A stretch of DNA of 64,000 nt. It comes from Gibbula magus. Taxonomy: Eukaryota > Mollusca > Gastropoda > Trochida > Trochidae. A program made the translations under genes and the position numbers. The notes below the pieces were generated by a model. It did not search any database, was not told the origin of the DNA, and was given only the letters and a program-made list of their open reading frames with translations. Numbering within the stretch: the stretch's first letter is position 1; every line of letters starts with the position of its first letter. The stretch spans positions 42,490,982 to 42,554,981 of the forward strand of contig OW388293.1 in assembly GCA_936450465.1 (NCBI GenBank). Direction: 5' to 3'. Below are positions 9,924 to 21,581 of the stretch, one piece after another.

Positions 9924-11201
9924 TACGAAAGCCTACAAGGGCCAAATTCAATGACAACATTTTTTTTAAAAAGTTGTAGTTTCAACTTTTAAAGGTGTAA
10001 TTACAAGTTTAAAAAGTTGAATATTCAAGTTTAAAGTTGTAATTACAACTTTAAAAGATGTAATAACAAGTTCAGAAAGTTGTATATTCAAGTTTTAAAG
10101 GTGTAATTACAAGTTTAGAAAGTTGTATATTCAAGTTTTAAAGTTGTAATATGACTAAGTAGATCTGATATATGACTAAGTAGATCTGGTATATGACTAA
10201 GTAGATCTGATATACGACTAAGTAGATCTGATATACGATAAAGTAGATCTGATATATGATAAAGTAGATCTGATATATGATAAAGTAGATCTGATATATG
10301 ATAAAGTAGATCTGATATATGACTAAGTAGATCTGATATATGATAAAGTAGATGTGACATATGACTAAGTCGATCTGATATATGACAAAGTAGATCTGGT
10401 ATATGACTAAGTAGATCTGATATACGACTAAGTAGATCTGATATATGATAAATTAGATCTGATATATGATAAAGTAGATCTGATATATGATAAAGTAGAT
10501 CTGATATATGATAAAGTAGATCTGATATATGATAAAGAAGATCTGATATATGATAAAGAAGATCTGATATATGACTAAGTAGACGTGATATATGACTAAG
10601 TAGATCTGATATATGATAAAGTAGATCTGATATATGACTAAGTAGATCTGATATATGACTAAGTAGACGTGATATATGACTAAGTAGATCTGATATATGA
10701 TAAAGTAGATCTTATATATGACTAAGTAGATCGGATATATGACTAAGTCGATCTGATATATGACTAAGTAGATCTGATATATGACTAAGTAGATCTGATA
10801 TATGATAAAGTCGATCTGATATATGACTTTTAAAACTTGAATATATAATTTTAAAAACTTGTATATACAACTTTTAAAACATGAATATACAACTTTTAAA
10901 ACTTGTAATTACACCTTTACAAGTTTTAATAACGACTTTTAAACTTGAATATTCAACTTTTTAAAGTTGTAATTACACCTTTTAAAGTTGTAATTACAAC
11001 TTTCAAACTTGAATATACAACTTTTAAAACTTGAATATATAACTTTTAAAAGTTGAATATACAACTTTTAAAACTTGTAATTTCACCAATACAAGTTGTA
11101 ATTACAACTTTAAAACTTGAAAATACAGCTTTTTAAAGTTGTAATTACAACTTAAAAAAAAAAAATGTTGTCACTGAGTTTGGCCCTTGTAGGCTTTCGT
11201 A
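9924..11201. mobile_element. 1278-bp palindromic element with a minisatellite core
   Basis: Terminal inverted repeats: the left begins TACGAAAGCCTACAAGGGCC and the reverse complement of the right is the same, continuing with AAA(T/C)TCA(A/G)TGACAACA and a T run. Exact 6-bp direct repeats GATTTT lie at 9918-9923 and 11202-11207. Inside, two subterminal zones (about 9960-10150 and 10826-11160) are built of alternating self-complementary units such as AAAGTTGTAATTACAACTTT. Between them lies a 21-bp tandem array. No transposase is present. The architecture recalls the tandem-repeat-cored 'pearl' elements of bivalves, but the terminal inverted repeats and duplication here point to a cut-and-paste MITE. 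Confidence 0.82.
10150..10826. repeat. 21-bp minisatellite, about 32 units
   Basis: The unit is approximately GATCTGATATATGACTAAGTA, with main variants GATAAAGTA and GACGTGATATATGAC. Because 21 is a multiple of three it yields a spurious repetitive ORF on the minus strand (YHISDLL units), which is not a gene. It forms the core of the palindromic element at 9924-11201. Confidence 0.93.
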
Positions 11202-11284
11202 GATTTTAACTACTCTATCTGGGTAACTTGAATCATCAGGGTCCAACAGATCATAAGGTTTATTTAGGGTTGAACGGTGTTTAA

Positions 11285-12764
11285 CCCTTACGTTGCGTAT
11301 ATATATTTTACCATTTTTAGCCCCTGTGGCGGAATTTACAGGCTCGCAGCTCGCAGCAGTAGTTTGAGCTTATTCACTAACGAGCTCTGCTGGCGGAATT
11401 TCCAGGCGGCGATTCCGGTACCGTTTTTACGAAATATACCGCATCTACATGGCGAATAAGGACTATATACGGGCGTTCAATACAAATTCAAGTAGCGACA
11501 CCCGTACACAAATGGCTCATTCACACCCGAAACTTTGAATGAATTTTCTATGTTTTTTCGTTTTTATTCTATTACTTTCGAAAGATTGTCTTTAATTCGG
11601 GCCTCGTAACATCATAAATACGAAACGAAAAAAATTCCATTTATATACGGAATTGAAGACAAGATGTCTAGCTTCACAATGATATAAAAATTATTAGAAT
11701 GCGACCTTTGGTTATAATTCTATAGCTATGTAAAGCTTGTCTTTATTTCCACCTATAAAATCGTCAATACTTACAACATGTATGCGGCATTGCAAACGGT
11801 CGTTCATCGCACTTTTCCAAGAAATCATAATCTCGAACCAGTTGACAAATAAGCACATGTCAACCCAAATATGGTTATGTTGTTTGACTTTTCAAATAAA
11901 CGCTAACCTCGAACCATAACTGATGAAAATATGTTGATTAGTTTGTGTGCCGTTTGGTTTCACATGCCTCTCAGAAAGGTAAAATTGTATCTTTATTTCT
12001 GTGAATAAATCTGCGCATTTTATATAGAATAAAAGATTATTCTTTTCGGTTTATTGTGATATAAAAATTATGAAAATGCATTCAGTATTTTAGCCGTGAT
12101 AAATGTTTTAGAAGTTGTGAAAATCGCCGATTGTTTCAAAATTTATGAAGTGTAAACATGACCTTTTTCACGGCGCTTGCTGTGTCTTTATTATTTTTTT
12201 GAGATTTTCTAATTTTATATGGGAATGTAGTCCATTGTTTCCCCTTTATTTTGCCGTATTTTTTTTTGAAAACAAACTATTCGCTCACATGATATGAAGT
12301 GCGGTAGTAAGGCGAGTTAGCGATTTTTTCCCCCGTCTCGCGAGATGCGAGGCAGATAGCAGTCTCGGGCGAGGCAAACCCGAGGCAATACAAACACGTG
12401 GGTGAAAATAGCCTCAAGCGAATTAATGCTTCGGGGGCTAAGCCCGACAAAATTGGCCTTTTGTAAAGCTAATTATCAATGCGTTACGGGTCAACAATGC
12501 ACACGCAATTTGGTGTGAATTTTACTTGATATTTCGACCGGACATTCACACAGACTTGTTATCGTGGCTATCTGCGAGATGTATGTAAACAAGTTTTCAT
12601 GTGGCGATATACGGACACACTTCGTCTCGCATTTCGCCTGGGGGGCAAATAGAATTATTACTGACCCGGTAAATGCACTAAGTCCAACGTACGGGTCTCG
12701 CCAAGGGTTCTAACATTTTTCTCTATGAGCCTCCCGGATAATTCCGTCGCCCGCATGTTAAGGG
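11285..12764 (-). mobile_element. 1480-bp non-autonomous piggyBac element
   Basis: TTAA at 11281-11284 and at 12765-12768. The left end (CCCTTACGTTGCGTATATAT, then 'AGCCCCTGTGGCGGAATTTA') is the reverse complement of the right end of the autonomous element at 30377-36534, and the right end is the reverse complement of that element's left end (ends ...GCATGTTAAGGG). So it lies in the opposite orientation. The middle (about 11.5-12.35 kb) is divergent and non-coding; no transposase remains. Confidence 0.9.
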
Positions 12765-12768
12765 TTAA

Positions 12769-14505
12769 CCCGTAGTTCTGTTTTCTTTACAAAAGTGAAA
12801 TTCTTCTAATGTTTGTTAGTTACATTCATTTATAAAACCATTTGTCAGTCACATAAACAAACGTATCAGATTATCAACAGGAAATATTTGGTGTATACCA
12901 AACGTGTAAATATCTAACAAAAATAACCTTATGTAAAAGGTTTTCCTGCATAAAAATTTCAATTTTTTTTTGAATAATACACACTTATATTTCCCTAAGA
13001 CTTAAATTTCCCACAATCTGTATAACAGGTTTGGAAATATACTTATGCAAAGACTTCAGTAATTATATATAGAACACTAAACAATGTCCAGTTTGATAAC
13101 ATGTTTATGAAAAAACGAGTGAATCTACAATTTAGAATCCCCATTGGCCAAGGAGTCTGTACATAAAATTTCAGCTCTCTGGAGTCATTGGTTCTGGAGA
13201 AGAAGTCGAAAAAGTGAAAAGGATACGGATGGATGGACGCCATCCCATGCCATAAGTCCATCGGGCCTTTCAGGCCTGATGAGCTAAAAAGTAAGCTTGT
13301 ATCTTTATTTCTGTGAGTAAAGATGCACATTTTATAGGGAATAAATGATGATTCTTTTCTGTTTATTGTGATATAAAAGATATGAAAATGTAGTTCAACA
13401 GATATAAATAGTGCAAGAAGATGTGTAAAGCGCCCCTTGTTTATATATGAAGTGTGAAAATGTCTTTTTAGCGGCGCTTGCTGTGTTTTTTTTATAGCAA
13501 ATTTGCAAATTGTAGGCAATTATTTCCCCCTTTTTTTATGTAAAAATATTTGAAAACAACCAAATGGTTCAGAAGATATGAAGTGTGCAAGCAGTGTAGA
13601 AAACTCCCAAAAATCAAAGCCAGACAGCCGGACTGGTAACTGAAATTATCCCCCAGTCTGGATGAAAACCTACCTGTCCGGTTTTCAACATTCAAAAGCG
13701 GAGAAGTTAATAATATTTGCTAACATAACTAGACATCTGGTAGACAATAAGTTGAATTTTCGACTAGAATAAATGAACGGGAATGAATTCCTAATCTCTC
13801 GACAATTTCTCTTGAGTTTTTTTATAATATCACAAAAAGAATTTAAATTAAAAATTTGCTGATATATCCATATTTTATTTATATTTGATTATCTACTTTA
13901 TCGTCACATTGATGTAAAATGGATTGAATAATCATGACAAATGACGTTATTGTTTATGTTTGCAAAACCATGGGAGGTCATCCCACATTGCTGTACGTGA
14001 GAATAGGAGACATGCAACAAGATATGTTGACAGTTTGTAGCTTTGGTTTAGACTTTTGTTTATGATAAAAGTTACTTATTACCGCAAGATAACACATGGT
14101 TATCACATATAACTTGTAAACCTGTTTCATAAATGTTTGTGAAACAATCACAAAATACTATCGGCAAACACTACAATATCAGAGAACACTGTGATTAGTC
14201 GAGGCAAGTTTGTTTGCTCCTTTTTTACTTTCATTAAATCAAAATAAATGTGTTTGATAGTTTATTACACTACCCATGTACATAACATACATGTACATCT
14301 ATCGTAACTCGGAATTTCGGATAGAAACAGAACAATTTATATCAAACATGCAAAGCTACATTGTAGATTTGACCCGGAGTTGACGATATGGTCAGAAACA
14401 TCTCATTGGCTGACCTATTTATTTTTCTAAAATATTTCGAGAGTTTTCGCCATTGACCTCAAATTGTGAAAGAATTTTGGCAGCTAATATCTGAACGGCT
14501 GTTTT
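12769..14505. other. No gene; repeat fragments
   Basis: 13140-13290 is a copy of the dispersed repeat with 'CCAAGGAGTCTGTACATAAA', 'GGTTCTGGAGAAGAAGTCGA' and 'CTTTCAGGCCTGATGAGCTA'. 13290-13620 is homologous to the interior (about 11975-12320) of the neighbouring non-autonomous piggyBac element (shared TTGTATCTTTATTTCTGTGA and GCGGCGCTTGCTGTGT), a separate decayed copy without recognisable ends. The rest is AT-rich and unassigned; minus-strand ORFs of 158 and 67 codons here are chance frames through these repeats. Confidence 0.55.
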
Positions 14506-14507
14506 GT

Positions 14508-15456
14508 TATCCCCCGCCGCGCGTATAGAGCGAAGCCGGGGATATGGTATTTGGCTGCGTCCGTCCGTCCGTCCGTCCGTACGTACGTCCGTATGAAATG
14601 GAATAACTCAAATACTATTCACTGGATTCTTTTCATATTTTGCATATGGGTTCATCATAGGAAGAGTAATGTTCCTACAGAGGTTTGTGACCTTGACCTT
14701 CATTTCAAGGTCACAACGAGACTTTGTCATTTTACCCTTGTCAGCGGGATATCTCAATAACCATTTGCTGGATTCTCGTCATATTTTACACATAGCTTTT
14801 CAAAGGAAAGACGACGAGCTGATTAGATTTTGGTGACCTTGACATTATTTTCAAGGTCACAGCGGAACTTTGAATTTTTCGACATGTTAATGTACATGTA
14901 AAGCTTGTCAGCGGGATATCTCAAGAACCATTCACCGGAATTCCATCATTTCTTACACAAAGCACCTTCTAGGGAAGACGACGGGCGGATTAGATTTTGG
15001 TGACCTTGACATCATATTCAAGGTCAGAGCGGAACTTTGAATTTTTCGACATGTTAATGTACATGTAAAGCTTGTCAGCGGGATATCTCAAGAACCATTC
15101 ACCGGAATTCCATCATTTCTTACACAAAGCACCTTCTAGGGAAGACGACGGGCGGATTAGATTTTGGTGACCTTGACATCATATTCAAAGTCAGAGCGGA
15201 ACTTTGAATTTTTCGACATGTTAATGTACATGTAAAGCTTGTCAGCGGGATATCTCAAGAACCATTCACTGGAATTGCATCATATCTTACATAATTGCAC
15301 CTCCTAGGAAAGACGACGGGCTGATTAGATTTCCCTGACCTTGACATTTTTCTCAAGGTCACAGTGGAGCTTACTTTTTCAACATGTTTGACAGTCGATA
15401 TTGCTGATATTGACATTATTTTAAAATTTTGAAGTATTAATTTGCGGCGGGGGATC
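14508..15456. mobile_element. Element bounded by inverted ATCCCCCGCCGC with internal 167-bp repeats
   Basis: Left end (T)ATCCCCCGCCGCGCGTATAG, right end ...TTTGCGGCGGGGGATC; the 12-bp inverted match ATCCCCCGCCGC is exact. Near the left end is a CCGT microsatellite (14560-14592). Inside, CTTGTCAGCGGGATATCTCA recurs at 14737, 14904, 15071 and 15238, a spacing of exactly 167 bp each time, together with 'GGTGACCTTGACAT'. No coding capacity is seen, and no target duplication was identified. Confidence 0.65.
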
Positions 15457-15459
15457 TTG

Positions 15460-15960
15460 TCACCTTAGTGACAACTTCTTGTTTATACTTAACTTTGGGA
15501 TGACGATAAATTTCCATTATGTATTACTATATTAATACTGGACCGGTCATTGCGGTCTGTTTATTAGCGAAACAAACTTGTTATCTTCCTGGAAAGTCAT
15601 ACATGTTGACAGAATATTTGAACAGATATTTATGACTGTATGTTTTGAACATATCTTCAGTTAAACAACGGCGGATGATTCAAGCAGTCACAAATGTCTA
15701 GACTTCAACTACATGTATTTTGCGACAGACTTAAATCTCCATTAACTGTCTGTTGTAGGTGTCGCTCTGTGATCAGAAAACAAACAGCAGTGCAATGAGT
15801 TTAGATAAAGCGTTTTTAGATGTTGCATATGCTGGTTATCGTATTGCATAAATCTGGCAGTCGTACCCTAATCATTTGGACTTCTATTTCACTTGTACCC
15901 TGCCTGGTAATGGTATTGTGAAAAATATCTGTTGTTTGAAAGTAAAATATCTACCAGACC
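15460..15960. other. No gene recognised
   Basis: A 16-bp palindrome TGTCACCTTAGTGACA lies just outside the preceding element (about 15459-15474). The remainder is AT-rich with no supported feature. Confidence 0.4.
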
Positions 15961-15970
15961 ACCGGACAGG

Positions 15971-16530
15971 CATCCTCGATAATCCAGCGCTATTGTTCCG
16001 ATAAATCTACACACAAGCGCTGGAAAACAGTGAGGGTATTTAACCTTAACCTAGTTACCTCCCTTCGCAATGACTCAGCGAAACGCTTGCTTTCTAACAA
16101 CCAATGAGATCACTTGAAATCAAGGGTGAAATAACAAGCACTCTCGTGTCAGGATCTTGGCTTTCGCAGTAGCACAGCACAGCACAGGGATTTTAATCAT
16201 TTACGTCCACCCGTTTTGATGGACATGAATACACCCTTCTCACGTACAGACTTCTTAAAACTTTCTTTTGAGTTTCTGTCAGGTTTTCTACGCTGAATTT
16301 GTTACAAATTGTATCGTAATCGAGTGAGTGAGCCATGTTTGTTTCTATAAACAATGGTAGTGATGCGTTTTGATTGGTCGAGTTGTTTACGCAGATAGTG
16401 TCTGCGTTTCGTTTCTGATTGGATAACATGGACCCAAGGGAGGTAACTCGGTAAGGGATAAATACCCTTACTGTTTTCCAGCGCTTGTGTGTAGATTTAT
16501 CGGAACAATAGCGCTGGATTATCGAGGATG
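15971..16530. mobile_element. 560-bp inverted-repeat element with 9-bp target duplication
   Basis: The ends are near-perfect inverted repeats of about 90 bp, each beginning CATCCTCGATAATCCAGCGC and continuing through 'CACACAAGCGCTGGAAAACA' to a 'GTTACCTCCCTT' block. The 9-bp direct repeat CCGGACAGG flanks it exactly (15962-15970 and 16531-16539). A 9-bp duplication with long inverted repeats suggests a Mutator-like (MULE) element, by inference. The interior carries a short minus-strand coding scrap resembling the start of a RecQ-type helicase (separate entry). Confidence 0.9.
16157..16336 (-). pseudogene. RecQ-type helicase N-terminal fragment inside the 560-bp element
   Basis: Starting at the Met at 16336, the minus strand reads MAHSLDYDTICNKF followed by VENLTETQKKVLRSLY. 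The spacing and the Phe...Leu...Gln-Lys pattern resemble the Q-motif region that precedes the Walker A loop in RecQ-family helicases. About 12 codons further the expected loop appears in the next frame as GVFMSIKTGGRK, close to the family's (D)VFVSLPTGxGKS. A single frameshift near 16235-16245 separates the two, and the similarity ends within the element. I infer a captured or vestigial gene start. The similarity is short and made by eye, so it needs an alignment. The frame upstream of Met16336 (to 16429) is probably not coding. Confidence 0.4.
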
Positions 16531-16649
16531 CCGGACAGGCTGCCCTCAGAATTTGACCGTCCGGCTTGAAAACAGACCGTTACGGGCGGTCGGGTAGGCG
16601 GGAGTTTTCTAAGCTGGTGCAAGTAAGGTGGGTACTGTTATAAATATGC

Positions 16650-17137
16650 TCGGCATGTGTAATTTCCGAGGGTCATCTGCGAGACACGAGTAGAAGCGAG
16701 TAACCCGGGGGGTCTGACATGCGAGTCTGACAGCCTTTACGGGCCTACATGGCCCGAGGCAATGCAAACACGTGGGTGATAATTAGCCCCCAGGGAGATT
16801 AGGTTTCGGAGCGAAGCATGAACAAATTTGCCTTTTGTAAAGCTAATTATTGATGCGTTATGGGTCAACAATGTACATGCAATTTGGTGTGGTTTTTGCT
16901 GGACATTTTGATCGGACATTGACAAAAGACTAGTTATTGTGGCAAACTGCGAGATGTATATAAACAAGTTTTCATGTGGCGATCCACAGACACACACCTT
17001 CTTGCATTTCGCCTGGAGACCAAACATGATCATGACTGACCAGGTTTATGAACTAAGTCCGACGTACGCATCTCACCAAGGGGTAATACATTATTCTCTG
17101 AGCTTCCTGGACCAATACGGGACCCGCAAGTTAAGGG
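16650..17137 (-). mobile_element. Truncated piggyBac end fragment
   Basis: The right end reads GACCCGCAAGTTAAGGG followed by TTAA at 17138-17141, and the preceding 430 bp (GGCAATGCAAACACGTGGGT, TTTGTAAAGCTAATTATTGA, ACAAGTTTTCATGTGGCGAT) parallels the right part of the element at 11285-12764 and, inverted, the left end of the full element at 30377. No matching left terminus is seen; the left boundary is approximate. Confidence 0.78.
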
Positions 17138-17141
17138 TTAA

Positions 17142-18080
17142 ACTATTGCAAAAGTTACCCCTCTTCAGATTTGACCAAAATGGCCCCTCAACTGACCACC
17201 AAGGGACACTGGAAGGAAAAGAGTTAAGGCTGTTTTATTTCTTCGTTTCAGAGCCTAAGCAAGCCTTGAAGCTTGGCCTCCATCTTGTAAACAAGCATCT
17301 GGAAATAATCGCACGGAGTAAGCCTCACATTTATTTCTGTCGGCAAGCTTAGTAGACTGTCACCAGGTTTTATTAACTATGATGACATTATAGAGCAATT
17401 TCCATACACCATTGAATAATCTTGTTAAGAGAGCCTTCCATTTACTAGTAGATTAAAATTTCATCAATGAAATACGTTTTAAACAGTATTACAACTCTTT
17501 CCGATGTAATGTTGATTTTTTGGTCTTACAATTTCAATTGTGTATTCAGTTTGTCTAGACGTGCTCAATGAGTTACTAGACTGTATTGAAGGTTTTACAA
17601 AGTCAATGGAGCAAGATTTATTTCCCAGTATCTGCTAGCCTCTTAGACTTTCTTCAGACTTCAGAAAATGGATCAATGGTCTAAATACCAACTATACTGC
17701 AAGGATCTAGAACAAATGCTTAAGGTAACCTATCCAATGTAACTAGTTAAGGTTATTCCCGTAATCATGACACATGATACAAAACAGTATAATCTTTGAA
17801 GAAACACCTAACCCCTCCCTTACTTTTTCTAACCTAGCTTTCCCCGTTTAAGGCCTGATGTGCTGGGAATAACCCAGAAATTCAATGCTGTTCAATTGAT
17901 ATTCTATGATGATGCAATAGTTTGCCTAGTTTGACAATTTAGTTATTTAAATTTTTCGGAAATAATTTCTTAAACTTAACCAGTAATTGAGCTTTAATGA
18001 AATCAGCTGAATTTATTTTAGGTGAAATCAAAATATTAATAAAACACCCAAAGTGTGCAATAACATGTTAACAAGAAAAA
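17142..18080. other. No gene recognised
   Basis: AT-rich, no supported ORF, repeat or RNA gene. Confidence 0.4.
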
Positions 18081-18084
18081 AGCG

Positions 18085-18990
18085 AGCGTGGCTCACTAAT
18101 ACCCCCGACTGTTAAAGTTTGACATTTTTATTTTCCTTATAGAGAGAGGTGTCTGCACACCTAAGGATTGATAAGCTATGAAATGTAATTGCTAAGATTA
18201 AAGTCTTTGAGAAAAGGGTAGGACAGGTCTCGTCATTTAAAAAAGGTGGTTTTTGAAAAGTAGAAGTAAGAATAACTTGAAAAGGTAGGGATAATATAAT
18301 TCACTTCTGTCATTACCACCGATTGCAACTTTATTTTGAAAATTAATTCATCATAATGATTCATTTGAGTGACTTGAAACAGCAGGTACATGGAAGCACA
18401 CCCCTGTAAGCAAAGTGAGGGATATAAAGCAGTGTATGGCTAAAAGGAAAGAAAATTAAACTTTTTCCAAAATATAACCAGTGGAAATATAAAATAGCAA
18501 AATCAACAAAAACACAGAAAAAGCTTTTGATGAAAGTTACATGAAAAAGAAAATAACAACACAGGAGCAGCTTCATTCATCTTGGCTCCAAAAATGAAAA
18601 GTAAAACAAAAAAAATTCACCAAAAATTCCACAATTCACCAAATCATGTTACATTTTGCGCTGCACCTCTCCTATTGGTAAAGAAGACATGTGCCAAATT
18701 TGAAAAGGATGAGATTAAAGTTTTTCTTTAATCAAGCGGACAAAATTTTTTCAGAATATGACTTACGGTAGTTAAAAACTAAACAAATTCGCCAAAAATT
18801 AAAAAAATCATCACTTCAGTTTAAATTTTACACTGCATCCTCCTAGTGGTAAAGAATATATGTGCCAGATGTAAAAAGGATGAGATGAATAGTTTTCCGT
18901 AATCGATCGGACAAAAAATGTCTTCGGACGGACGGACAGAAGGAATCATTGGCATTACTATATACCCCCAACCATTGGTCGGGGTATAAT
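18085..18990. repeat. Dispersed repeat, two internal units, GGACGGACGGAC near its right end
   Basis: About 18600-18930 holds two imperfect units sharing 'TGGTAAAGAA(G/T)A(C/T)ATGTGCCA' and 'AAAGGATGAGAT'. The right end has GGACGGACGGACAG and then a short palindrome TATACCCCC-AACCATTGGTCGGGGTATA; the left contains AATACCCCCGACTG in inverted relation to it. Probably a non-autonomous element; the ends are not firmly defined. Confidence 0.45.
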
Positions 18991-19164
18991 AATAATGTGG
19001 GAATCAACAATGTTGTTGCGTCATCATCATACCAATTGTTTGTATTTCCCTTGTTTATGTGTCACTTGCTTGATAACAGCGTTATCTACACTGTAATGTC
19101 ACATCTATTGCAATAAACATAGACCATGTTCTCCTTTATAAATTCTTTCATCAAGTCAGCTTCT

Positions 19165-19462
19165 GAGATGAGATTAATTGGGGTTTAAAGTTGCTTTCAA
19201 AAGTATTTCACTTATATCATGGCTGCTAGTATTATTGCAGGGAGAAAGCCTGCAACAACTTTGTGGCTATATTTTGTGGTGAAACTTGCGATCAACTAGC
19301 GAACCATAGGTGGTACTGTGCTGAAATTTAGTATTGCATTGCGCCCAAACCTTACTGCATGAAGAACAATTCTCTACAGCAAGCAAGGTTGGTGGGATTC
19401 AAACCCCAGACCTCTTGATCCTAAGCTGAACGCGGTAACTACTCTGCTATCTGCTCCTATCT
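19165..19462 (-). mobile_element. SINE copy B
   Basis: Starts 'GATTAATTGGGGTTTAAAG' and includes TTTCAAAAGTATTTCACTTA and AGGGAGAAAGCCTGCAACAA. The right end, read on the minus strand, is a decayed tRNA-like head with B box GGGTTTGAATCC at about 19393-19406 and A-box relics up to about 19460. Confidence 0.82.
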
Positions 19463-19562
19463 GCTTCGGAAATGCATCTTTATAAACTTGTCCAGGTTTG
19501 GTGCTAACTGATACAGCATGGGCAGGTTAAGTGTTAAGCAAAACAAAATTTCATCAACCTTA

Positions 19563-19780
19563 CCCAAAACCTTGTGCAATGAAACATGTCAAAGATTTTT
19601 AAGTGAACCTAGAATGATGAATACTAGACTTGTTTACATACAAGCAATAACTCAGTTGCTAGGTCAAATGACAAAAACTTGTGCAATGAAACATGTCAAA
19701 GATATTTAAGTGAACCTAGAATGATGAATACTAGACTTGTTTACATACAAGCGATAACTCAGTTGCTAGGTCAAATGACA
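19563..19780. repeat. 107-bp tandem duplication
   Basis: CTTGTGCAATGAAACATGTC occurs at 19571 and again at 19678, each followed by the same ~100 bp ('GTGAACCTAGAATGATGAAT', 'AACTCAGTTGCTAGGTCAAA') with very few mismatches. A recent local duplication. Confidence 0.92.
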
Positions 19781-19784
19781 TGGG

Positions 19785-20740
19785 GGTTCATCATGATCAC
19801 AAACATATGTAAGTGACGTAGATGTTTCTGTAGACTACAGACGAGTGGAAATGTACGATCAATAGCTGAAATCAACGAGTGACGGTAGCGGCTAGAGCCC
19901 TGCACAGTAGCAGATCAATAACATGAAATCCCTACCACGTTCTACCACAGCTTCACAAAGGCTCAAATTAAACATTTAAAAAAACTTCTGCTGATATAAC
20001 ATAACGAATGCAAAGGCGGCCAGACCATGCTATGAATAACAGTTCAGACGTAGTACATCAGGGGCACGATTTTAGAAAACTTCAGTCCTTAAATACCTAA
20101 AATAAATCATCTTTCAAATACTTTTTATTTTATTTTGATGCACAAAGGAAAACTTGTCAAATTATAGCAAATACATTCTCAAATAGATAACATTGCCTCA
20201 TATTTCACATACTTCTTCGATGATTATAATGAGCAGAGCAACGTTAAGTTCGTTGTTGCAATGTCTTGCACAAAATGCAAGATTTAGCAGATAGAAAGTT
20301 AGCTACAGGGGAACTCGAGCATCATCAAAGAAACAATGTCTTTGAAAATGAAATCCAATATTGTTGGAATTAGTTTACAGCATCTGTTTATTCAATACAT
20401 AAGAAGATAAATACAAAAGCAAATCATTTACTTGTTTATTCATTGGCATTGCAGCTCAAGCTTTGTATGTTTTATTATTTTAGGTTGAACTTGAAGACTT
20501 ACTGTATATGAAACAAGGTTCAAATATGCAATTAATCATCACAAAACATGTAATTATATTAAAAATATGTAAAATAGAACCCTGTCGTTTATTCGAGGAA
20601 ATATGCTGGTTAAGGTAGGTCTTCACAAGATTTCAGCATTCTAGTGATATTCTTTCACGAGAAGAACTTGAAATAACAATGACATGGTTATGGTGACAAG
20701 CTTATTATACAGGTTCCCGTGCTGAATAATTCAACGCTTT
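19785..20740. other. No gene recognised
   Basis: AT-rich, no supported feature. Confidence 0.4.
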
Positions 20741-20742
20741 GC

Positions 20743-21047
20743 TGTAAGGTGCGGTGAGGTGGCCGCTTTCAAAAGTATTTCACTTATATCACGGCTGCTA
20801 GTATTATGGCAGGGAGAAAGCCCACAAAGCTATGCATTGCGGTGAAACCTGCGAGCAGCTGCTGTAACTAGCAAACCATGGATGGTACTACGCTGAAATT
20901 CAGTGTAGCAATGCACCAAAACCTTACTGCATGTAAAATAGTTCACTACTGCAGACAAAGTTGCCATGCCCCTGGTAGGATTTGAACCACAGACCTCTTG
21001 ATCTGAAGCTGAACATGCTAACCACTGCGCTATCCCTCCCTCTGCTA
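20743..21047 (-). mobile_element. SINE copy C, tRNA head preserved
   Basis: On the minus strand the tRNA-derived promoter is readable: A box in 'GGATAGCGCAGTGGTTAGCA' (about 21014-21036) and B box GGTTCAAATCC (about 20978-20988). The body contains AGGGAGAAAGCCCACAAAGC and the far end has 'CTTTCAAAAGTATTTCACTT', as in the other copies. A 76-codon minus-strand frame through it is not a gene. Confidence 0.87.
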
Positions 21048-21060
21048 CTTTGCATTGCAT

Positions 21061-21581
21061 CTTACCTTGGAGACATTTTGTGTAAAATATGACAAGAACA
21101 ATCTTTAGTCTCCACGTAAGAAAGATGTTATTCTGAAAATAAAACCATGGGCACTGTAGCTCACAGGATTTTTATATTTGGAAATAGAACATTGATATTA
21201 CAAGGAAACAAAATAGCTCCAAATCAAGAAATGAACTCCCTGATTTTCAGTTGACTCAGCTGTTATTTATTAAACTCAGCTGTTCAGGTGTTATTAATTA
21301 GACTCACCTGTACAGGTAGATGCAGGATGCTCGGAGCACGACCTGGACTGCATCATGCTGCTCAGCTTTTCACATCACGTGAGGTCATGTCAGTCCTGTA
21401 AACATGCAAACAAAGAGAATTGAACATACTGATACAGAACATGACTTTAATACTTAAAGATCCAAATCCACTGGGTTTTATAAAATTTTAATTGACTTAA
21501 TATTTCATACAACATACAATATATGCTGATTTCAGTTCAAACTAGATTAGCGTTCATGGGAGAGCGCAAAAGCAGAGCGGT
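21061..21581. other. No gene recognised
   Basis: AT-rich, no supported feature. Confidence 0.4.

Noticed and set aside
10115..10360. 81-aa repetitive minus-strand ORF (YHISDLL units)
   Set aside because: Product of the 21-bp minisatellite, whose period is a multiple of three.
9924..11201. Classification as a Helitron-type pearl element
   Set aside because: True terminal inverted repeats and a 6-bp direct repeat contradict Helitron insertion, and no CTRR-type 3' end is seen.
20830..21060. 76-aa minus-strand ORF, and sequence resembling a tRNA
   Set aside because: Part of SINE copy C; the tRNA-like head has A and B boxes but no proper acceptor or anticodon stem pairing, so it is not a tRNA gene.
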